From assembly GCA_964549495.1 (NCBI GenBank), contig CAZJWJ010000137.1, positions 1-9,860 on the forward strand: a stretch of 9,860 nt of DNA, in the 5' to 3' direction. Below the pieces are notes generated by a model. The model was not told where the DNA came from. It saw only the letters and a list, made by a program, of their open reading frames with translations, and did not search any database. Shown in pieces: positions 5,226 to 9,860 of the stretch. The translations under genes were made by a program, and so were the position numbers. The stretch comes from JACKBJ01 sp964549495. Its GTDB lineage: Bacteria; Chloroflexota; Anaerolineae; Epilineales; Epilineaceae. Each line of letters opens with the position of its first letter. The first letter of the stretch is position 1.

Positions 5226-6230
5226 ATGCTCGACATCGAACGTGAACCCGGCGCGACCCGCGACGAGGCCCCACTCTACAACATCGGGGTCGTCTCGCGC
5301 ATGACCGGTGTCCCGGTGGCTACCCTGCGGGTCTGGGAGCGCCGCTACGGCTTCCCGGAAGCCGAGCGCACGCCGGGCGGGCACCGCATCTACTCCGAAC
5401 GAGAGGTCGAACGCCTGCGCTGGGTCAAGGCGCGCATCGACGAGGGCATGCAGACCGGCCAGGCGGTGCGCGCCCTGGTCTACCTGGAAGAGCAGGGTGA
5501 TACCAGCCCGCCACAGCCGCCCGGCTTGGGAGCCGAAGCCACGCCGGCCGAGGGCGCGGCCGTCGAGGCGCATCAGCGGCGATTCGTCAAAGCCTTGCTG
5601 GACCACGACCTGGCCGCGGCGGACCGGCTCTTGGGCGAGATCCTGGCGGTCTACTCCTTGGAGGACATCATCCTCGAGGTCATCCGTCCCTCGCTAGTGG
5701 CCATCGGCGAAGGCTGGGTCGAGGGCGAGGTCTCGGTGGCCACCGAGCATCTGGCCTCCTACTACGTGCGCCAGCGCCTCCTGGCCTGGCTGGATTCCGG
5801 GCCCAGCCCGCGACCTGTGCCGCCGACCATCCTGGCCTGCGCGCCCGGCGACTGGCACGAGGACGGCCTCTTGATGATGGCCGTCCTCCTGCGCCGGCGC
5901 GGCTGGCCGGTGCAGTACCTGGGCCCCTCGCTGCCGCTGCCCGACCTGGCCCGATTCGTGCGCCGGAGCCGGCCGGCGGCCATCGTTCTGGTGGCCATGC
6001 TGCCCGAAACCGGCCGGGCGCTCCTCGATTGGCCGGAGCATCTGCCCGAGCTGGCCAAGGAGGGCCGGCCGCCGCTATGCTTCGCGGGTCGAGCCTTCGG
6101 TGCCGACCACGACTTGCGCGATGCGATGCAAGGCCGCTTCCTGGGCAGCTCGATCGAGGCCGGCCTCGATCGGCTGGTCACCATCCTGGGAGAGACGACC
6201 GGCAGCCGGCTGCGCTCGGGGCCGGCCTAG
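5226..6230 (+). CDS. carH: CarH/LitR-type MerR repressor and adenosylcobalamin photoreceptor
   Basis: 334 residues. A MerR winged-helix domain (about 18-85; YNIGVVSRMTGVPVATLRVW, then RRYGFP and TPGGHRIYS) is joined by a Pro/Ala-rich linker (about 91-116) to a helical-bundle B12 domain (about 117-190) and a Rossmann B12-binding domain (about 200-325). Key residues of light-sensing CarH are present: W164-x9-E174-H175 in the cap, and D209-x-H211-x-x-G214, whose His should be the lower axial cobalt ligand. In Thermus CarH, AdoCbl drives a DNA-bound tetramer in the dark, and light breaks the Co-C bond and releases it. Val165 stands where Thermus has the His that ligates cobalt after photolysis, and the SxL and GG motifs of the Rossmann part are altered (VAML, CFAG). 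ATG 5226 is the only usable start, since a TAG lies in frame at 5214. Divergent from the SDR operon with operator repeats between them. Confidence 0.93.
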   Translation: MLDIEREPGATRDEAPLYNIGVVSRMTGVPVATLRVWERRYGFPEAERTPGGHRIYSEREVERLRWVKARIDEGMQTGQAVRALVYLEEQGDTSPPQPPGLGAEATPAEGAAVEAHQRRFVKALLDHDLAAADRLLGEILAVYSLEDIILEVIRPSLVAIGEGWVEGEVSVATEHLASYYVRQRLLAWLDSGPSPRPVPPTILACAPGDWHEDGLLMMAVLLRRRGWPVQYLGPSLPLPDLARFVRRSRPAAIVLVAMLPETGRALLDWPEHLPELAKEGRPPLCFAGRAFGADHDLRDAMQGRFLGSSIEAGLDRLVTILGETTGSRLRSGPA

Positions 6231-6334
6231 CCCCGGTCGGGGCCGCGTCGTACGCGAATCCACGTCTCATGCTGGACCCCGTACCCAGAATCCCCTTCGA
6301 AACCCCATCGAGCACGCGCGGAGAGCCATCCATC

Positions 6335-6751
6335 ATGCCCCAACCCATCGAAGCGACCCCTTTCACCGGTCCCGCCCGCCTGACCATCCGCCTCGAATCC
6401 CTGCACGCCAAGGCCAACCCGGAGCTCTTGGGTAAAGCCGAGTACCTGCTGAGCTTCAAGGTCAACGGCCTGGAGCGCTGGCAGAGCCCCGAGCCGCTGA
6501 AGGTCGGCAAGGGAGGCACGGTGCCGGTGGGTGCGAGCGTGGAGGTGGACGTCGACACCGACACCGACTACCTGGACGTCGAGGTGCACGCCGCCGAGCA
6601 GGATCTGTTGAGCCCGGACGACCACTCCCATGGCAGCGCGCGGCTCTACCGCACGGCCGGCTTCGAGGCAGAGCGCGGCTTCACGCTGGAGATCGAGGGC
6701 GAGGACACCGACATCGAGCTGCGCTGCAGCGTGGACGTCGAGGCGCTCTGA
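6335..6751 (+). CDS. Small acidic beta-rich cytosolic protein, unknown (C2-like appearance)
   Basis: 138 residues from the ATG at 6335, chosen because GGAGAG (6320-6325) stands nine bases upstream; an in-frame ATG at 6269 would add 22 residues but lacks an SD. I do not recognise a named family. There is no signal peptide or membrane segment. The protein alternates short beta-strand-like stretches (ARLTIRLESLHA, EYLLSFKVNG, ASVEVDVDTDTDYLDVEVHAAEQD, GFTLEIEGEDTDIELRCSVDV) with acidic turns. The block YLDVEVHAAEQDLLSPDDHSHG (79-100, approximately) resembles the strand-loop part of a C2 domain, with Asp residues that could bind metal. This is a fold guess. It lies 104 bp after carH on the same strand; cotranscription is possible but not required. 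It converges on purQ. Confidence 0.75.
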   Translation: MPQPIEATPFTGPARLTIRLESLHAKANPELLGKAEYLLSFKVNGLERWQSPEPLKVGKGGTVPVGASVEVDVDTDTDYLDVEVHAAEQDLLSPDDHSHGSARLYRTAGFEAERGFTLEIEGEDTDIELRCSVDVEAL

Positions 6752-6773
6752 GCCGGAGCCCCGCCGCGCCTCG
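6739..6773. terminator. Inverted repeat at the convergent stops, possible bidirectional terminator
   Basis: A perfect 8-bp inverted repeat, CGAGGCGC at 6739-6746 and GCGCCTCG at 6766-6773, straddles the stop codon at 6749-6751, with a 19-nt GC-rich loop. It sits between two convergent genes only 31 bp apart, but no T tract follows on either strand. Confidence 0.3.
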
Positions 6774-6782
6774 GATCGCCGC

Positions 6783-7565
6783 TCAAGCCAGCGCGATCAC
6801 CTGCTCGAAGAAGGCCAGGCCGTCGGGGCGCTCCCCGGCCGGCCGGCCGCGCCAATCCGGATGCTGCTGCGCGCGGACGAAGCGCTCCGGATGCGGCATC
6901 AGGCCCAGGATGCGGCCGCTGGGGTCGCAGAGCCCCGCGATGGCGGCCATCGACCCGTTGGGATTCTCCGGATAGTCTTCGGTCGGCCGGCCCTCGGCGT
7001 CTACGTAGCGCAGCGCCACCAGTCCGGCTTCCTCGATGCGCTCGAGGGTCTCCGGCTCGGCGTAGAAGCGGCCCTCACCGTTGGCCACCGGCAGGCGGAT
7101 GCGCTCGGGCAGGCCGGCCACGATGGCCGCATCGGAATCGCGCCGCATCTCGGTCCAGCGGCATTCGAAGTGGCCGCTCTGGTTTTGGACCAGCGTCGCT
7201 CGGGCTTCGCCTAGCTGGCCGAAGGGCAACAGCCCCGTGCGCACCAGCACCTGGAAGCCGTTGCAGATGCCCAGCACCGGCTTGCCGGCGGCCACGAAAT
7301 CGGCCAGGGCGTCGGCCAGGAAGCTCATCATCTCGACGGCCAGGATCTTGCCGCTGACCACGTCGTCGCCGTAGGAGAAGCCGCCCGGCACGGCCAGGGC
7401 GTCGAAGTCGGCCAGGCGGACCTCGCCGGAGCGCAGGCGGTTCATGGGCAAGACCTCGGCCGAGGCGCCGGCCAATTCGAAGGCGTGGGCCGTCTCGACT
7501 TCGCAGTTGGTGCCGTCGGCCTTCAGGATGCCGACGCGGGGCCTTCCGTTGCCGCTGCTGGACAT
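6783..7565 (-). CDS. purQ: Phosphoribosylformylglycinamidine synthase subunit I, glutaminase (PurQ)
   Basis: 260 residues, a class I glutamine amidotransferase that supplies ammonia to PurL in step four of purine synthesis. Visible: VGILKADGTNCEVET at 11-25, GGFSYGDD at 61-68, the nucleophile Cys101 in GICNGFQ, GEGRF at 163-167, ENPNGS at 200-205, and the catalytic His225 and Glu227 in MPHPE. It is longer than the bacterial PurQ of the PurS-dependent type and has the C-terminal QHPDWRG...DGLAFF block seen in the longer PurQ of several phyla. The start is set at ATG 7565, with AGGAGAG (7574-7580) eight bases upstream; a TTG-initiated extension of 18 residues is possible but has no SD. No purL, purS or other pur gene is adjacent, so it stands alone here with its own promoter at 7619-7647. 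Confidence 0.95.
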   Translation of the reverse strand: MSSSGNGRPRVGILKADGTNCEVETAHAFELAGASAEVLPMNRLRSGEVRLADFDALAVPGGFSYGDDVVSGKILAVEMMSFLADALADFVAAGKPVLGICNGFQVLVRTGLLPFGQLGEARATLVQNQSGHFECRWTEMRRDSDAAIVAGLPERIRLPVANGEGRFYAEPETLERIEEAGLVALRYVDAEGRPTEDYPENPNGSMAAIAGLCDPSGRILGLMPHPERFVRAQQHPDWRGRPAGERPDGLAFFEQVIALA

Positions 7566-7618
7566 GACGGGCGCTCTCCTGGCTGCAAGGCGGATCGAGG
7601 CGACGCGGCTCGACGACA

Positions 7619-7647
7619 ATGGTAGGCGTGGCGCGCCCGACTGTCCA
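7619..7647 (-). promoter_or_regulatory. purQ: Sigma-70 promoter of purQ
   Basis: TGGACA (7647-7642; 5/6), 17 bp, TACCAT (7624-7619; 4/6) on the minus strand. Transcription would begin near 7612, giving a leader of about 46 nt with the SD near its end. No PurR box was recognised. Confidence 0.65.
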
Positions 7648-7712
7648 CGATTCGAGGCTTGCCCGATGCTCGGTCATCCGAGGGGTCCCGCATCTCGAGC
7701 CCCGTCGAATCG
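7648..7712 (-). repeat. Nested inverted repeats between the VWA gene and the purQ promoter
   Basis: Four nested complementary pairs: CGATTCGA/TCGAATCG (7648-7655 with 7705-7712), GGCT/AGCC (7656-7659 with 7698-7701), GATGC/GCATC (7665-7669 with 7690-7694) and CTCGG/CCGAG (7669-7673 with 7678-7682, sharing one base with the previous pair). They would fold the 3' tail of the VWA transcript into one long interrupted hairpin ending 18 nt past its stop and abutting the purQ -35. It may act as a terminator without a T tract, or as a regulatory element; neither is shown. Confidence 0.45.
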
Positions 7713-7729
7713 ACCTCGGAGACCGGCAC

Positions 7730-9118
7730 TCAGGCCCCACCCTCGGCCAGCAGCCGGTCGACGGCCGTGGCCAGCTGGGCCAGGTTGCGCACCGGGAAGA
7801 CCTCGTCGCAATGCGGACGGTAGGCCAGCATGTCGCTGTCGCCGGTGCCCCATTGCTCGGGGCCTTCCGGGTTGAGCCAGACCAGGCGGCGGGCGCGGCG
7901 GCGGATGCCGGCCAGCAGGTCCACCCGCGGGTCGTTGTGGTTGTTGCGGCCATCGCCCAGGATGATGACCGTGCCGCGGCGGTCGACCGCGTCGGCGTAG
8001 CGGCGTTCGAAGGTGCGCAGGCTGCTTCCGAGGTCGGTGGCGTAGTAGCCCGGCGGGATGCTGTAGAGCACCTCGGTGACGGCCTCGGCGGCCTTGCTGC
8101 CGCTCATGGCCGGGCTGATCTCCTGCAGGTCGTCGTTGAAGGCAAAGGAGCGCGCCGTGGCCACCTGGTCGCTCAGCTCGTAGATCAGGCGCAACATGAA
8201 CTCGGCCACCGGGCGCATCGAGGTCGAGACGTCGCAGATCAGGGTCAGGCGGGGCTTGAGCTTGCGGCGCCGATGCTGGATGTGGATGGGCACGCCGCCG
8301 TGGCGCAGGTTGGCCCGCAGGGTGCGCCGGGGGTCGATGCGGCCGGCCTTGGCCCGCTTCTGGCGCAGCGCGGCCCGGCTGCGCAGGCGCGCCACCAGGC
8401 GGCGCACCTCCAGGCGCAGCTGCTCGGCGTCCAGCGCGCCCAAGGCCTGCAGGTCCTGATCGAAGAGCGCCTCGCCGCCGGACATTCGCCGCGCCTGCTC
8501 CTCGGCGCGGCGACGTGCCATGTCCAGGCCCACCTGCTGGGACACGCGTTCGGAGAGCGCATCGCGGTTGGCCTGGACCACGCCCATCAAGGCCTCGATG
8601 GCCTCCTGGCTCATGCCGGCCGCGGCCAACTCGGCTCGCAGGCGCGAGAGCAGTCCCTCCAGCTGGCCGAAGCCCATCTCCTGCAGCATGCGGCGCGTGA
8701 TCCACAGCGATTGGCGCGGGTTGGACAGATGCTGCATGCCGGCCCGCCGGGCCATCTCTTCCAGCTCCTCGCGGCTGGGGCCATCGCCCGAGGTCAGCCA
8801 GTCCAGGAGCTTCTGGAGCTTGCCGGTCAGGGCCTCGAGCGCGGCGCGGACCAGCTCTTGGTCCTCCGGATCCAGGTCCTCCATCGCGCTTTGCAGCGGC
8901 GGGCCGTCCGAGCCGAAGTAGAGCGGGAAGAGGGCGTCGAAGGCCGGCTGGTCCTCGCGAGACTTGACGGTGGTGGCCGAGAGGGCGCGGCGGAAGGCCT
9001 CGCGGTCGGCCAGGCCGATGGCCCGGGCGGCCTGCATGGCCTCGATGCCCTCGGCCACCGAGACGCGCAGGCCGGCGCCGCGCAGTCCGCGCAGGAACTC
9101 AGTTAGGCGATCGTCCAT
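7730..9118 (-). CDS. CoxE-like VWA domain protein, partner of MoxR ATPase
   Basis: 462 residues. The first ~250 are helical and charged, with no membrane segment or signal. A conserved Arg-rich lead-in (RTLRANLRHGGVP at 265-277, then HRRRKLKPR at 282-290) precedes the von Willebrand A domain (about 290-460). The MIDAS motif is complete: D296-x-S298-x-S300, T361-D362, and G388-D389-G390. This architecture belongs to the CoxE family (PF05762-like), which with a MoxR AAA ATPase acts as a metal-dependent chaperone in maturation of enzymes such as CO dehydrogenase; many pairs are unlinked to cox genes and have unknown clients. The ATG overlaps the end of the moxR frame by 20 bases, implying translational coupling. 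No cox structural genes are in view, so the client is unknown. Confidence 0.92.
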   Translation of the reverse strand: MDDRLTEFLRGLRGAGLRVSVAEGIEAMQAARAIGLADREAFRRALSATTVKSREDQPAFDALFPLYFGSDGPPLQSAMEDLDPEDQELVRAALEALTGKLQKLLDWLTSGDGPSREELEEMARRAGMQHLSNPRQSLWITRRMLQEMGFGQLEGLLSRLRAELAAAGMSQEAIEALMGVVQANRDALSERVSQQVGLDMARRRAEEQARRMSGGEALFDQDLQALGALDAEQLRLEVRRLVARLRSRAALRQKRAKAGRIDPRRTLRANLRHGGVPIHIQHRRRKLKPRLTLICDVSTSMRPVAEFMLRLIYELSDQVATARSFAFNDDLQEISPAMSGSKAAEAVTEVLYSIPPGYYATDLGSSLRTFERRYADAVDRRGTVIILGDGRNNHNDPRVDLLAGIRRRARRLVWLNPEGPEQWGTGDSDMLAYRPHCDEVFPVRNLAQLATAVDRLLAEGGA

Positions 9119-9860
9119 AGTCGCTCTCGCTTCCGGGCCCGCGGCCGCGGCCCCCGCGACCCGGCACCCGGCCCATCATGCGGTAGGCCCGCGCCAGGTC
9201 GCTCTCGTACTTGAGCAGCACGCCCAAGCTGCGCTCCAGGGTCTCCGGCTCGATGCTCTCGGCGTTGAGCGCGAGCAGCGCCCGCGCCCAATCCAGGGTC
9301 TCGCTGATCGAGGGCACCTTGCGCAGGTCCAGCTCGCGCAGCTGCTGGACGAAGAGCACTGCCTCCTCGGCCAGCTCGCCGCGCATCTCGGGCACCCGCA
9401 GGCGCAGGATCTCCAGCTCGCTCTCCAGGTCCGGGTAGTCGACGAAGAGGTAGAGGCAGCGCCGCTTGAGGGCCTCGGAGAGCTCGCGGGTGTTGTTGCT
9501 GGTGAGCAGGACCATCGGCCGGTGTCGGGCGGCGATGGTGCCCAGCTCCGGGATGCTGACCTGGAAGTCGCTGAGGATCTCCAGCAGGAAGGCCTCGAAC
9601 TCCACGTCGGCCCGGTCGATCTCGTCGATGAGCAAGAGGGCCGGCTCCGGGCTGGTCAGGGCCGCCAGCAGCGGACGCGGCAGGAGGAAGTGGTCGGAGA
9701 AGAAGACGTTCTCCTCGGCCGCCAAGCGCTCGGCGGCCTCGCTCAGGTTGGCCGCGCCCTCCAGCGTATCGCGCAGGCTGTCGCGCAGGAGCTGGGTGTA
9801 GAGCATCTGCTTGGCGTACTCCCATTCGTAGAGCGCCTTGCTCTCGTCCAGCCCCTCGTA
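9099..9860 (-). CDS. MoxR-family AAA+ ATPase, 5' part outside the window
   Basis: The minus-strand frame is open to the right edge, so only about 253 C-terminal residues are seen and Walker A is missing. The first visible residues, YEGLDESKALYEWEY, are the typical MoxR segment. Counting from the Met at 9806, Walker B is LLLIDEIDRAD (57-67), sensor 1 is in LTSNN (101-105), and the LKRRC (113-117) block includes the likely Arg finger; the family lid follows. The tail is Gly/Arg-rich (GRGGRGRGPG), then SESDYGRSPN. MoxR ATPases remodel or activate client enzymes together with a VWA partner, here encoded by the overlapping gene downstream. The sequence is closest to CoxD-like and APE2220-like MoxR proteins; the client is not known. 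Confidence 0.93.
   Translation of the reverse strand, partial: YEGLDESKALYEWEYAKQMLYTQLLRDSLRDTLEGAANLSEAAERLAAEENVFFSDHFLLPRPLLAALTSPEPALLLIDEIDRADVEFEAFLLEILSDFQVSIPELGTIAARHRPMVLLTSNNTRELSEALKRRCLYLFVDYPDLESELEILRLRVPEMRGELAEEAVLFVQQLRELDLRKVPSISETLDWARALLALNAESIEPETLERSLGVLLKYESDLARAYRMMGRVPGRGGRGRGPGSESDYGRSPN

Noticed and set aside
6230..6243. GCCCC-GGTC-GGGGC hairpin at the carH stop codon
   Set aside because: Only five pairs and no T tract; short GC palindromes are common in this DNA, so it was not called a terminator.
6029..6334. N-terminal extension of the small acidic protein into the end of carH
   Set aside because: The extension overlaps 200 bp of a clear B12-binding domain in another frame and has no SD; ATG 6335 does.
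7566..7619. TTG-started 18-residue extension of PurQ
   Set aside because: The TTG lies essentially at the predicted -10 box, has no SD, and the extra residues are not part of the PurQ fold.
7619..9106. Long plus-strand reading frame opposite the VWA gene
   Set aside because: It mirrors a minus-strand gene with a full MIDAS motif and family match; its own protein is Ala/Gly/His/Arg-rich with no recognisable domain, typical of antisense frames in GC-rich DNA.
1..9860. CRISPR arrays, tRNA or rRNA genes, insertion sequences, prophage or attachment sites
   Set aside because: I looked for evenly spaced repeats, cloverleaf-like segments, transposase motifs and terminal inverted repeats on both strands and found none.

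Overview
This is a GC-rich bacterial window with ten protein-coding genes, two of them cut by the window edges. No rRNA, tRNA, CRISPR array or insertion sequence was seen. The phylum is not certain. A B12-dependent MerR photoreceptor, a secreted DUF4397 protein with a C-terminal LPKTG anchor, a long stand-alone PurQ and a MoxR/CoxE-like pair together would fit Chloroflexota; Deinococcota or another high-GC lineage is possible. This is inference from gene content, not a phylogenetic result.

Layout, left to right. The end of a GH5-like glycoside hydrolase (1-725, +) converges on an SRAP protein that shields abasic DNA (816-1586, -). To its right lie, all on the minus strand, a small secreted protein of unknown function (1786-2307), a secreted two-repeat DUF4397 protein with an LPKTG sortase signal (2637-3455), an SRPBCC protein (3646-4110) and a TIGR01777/YfcH-type SDR (4147-5058). 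The last two form an operon. Diverging from this operon is a CarH/LitR-type B12 photoreceptor repressor (5226-6230, +), followed by a small acidic beta-rich protein (6335-6751, +). Converging on that is purQ (6783-7565, -) with its own promoter. A CoxE-like VWA protein (7730-9118, -) and the C-terminal part of a MoxR AAA ATPase (9099-9860, -) overlap as an operon.

The most interesting part is a probable light-responsive circuit. The MerR protein has the W-x9-EH and DxHxxG signatures of adenosylcobalamin-binding CarH. Its divergent intergenic region holds three perfectly phased 11-bp direct repeats, and the -35 box of the SDR/SRPBCC promoter lies inside the middle one. A second set of three phased 11-bp repeats, again with the -35 TTGACA in the same register, sits on the promoter of the LPKTG surface-protein gene. 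The simplest reading is that CarH represses both transcription units in the dark. The photoreceptor carries Val where Thermus CarH has the His that ligates cobalt after light exposure.

A second unexplained pattern is a cluster of GAAC motifs in the 5' leader of the DUF4397 gene. Part of it, a TTGAACGCA...CGCTGAACG composite, recurs in the leader of the neighbouring secreted-protein gene.
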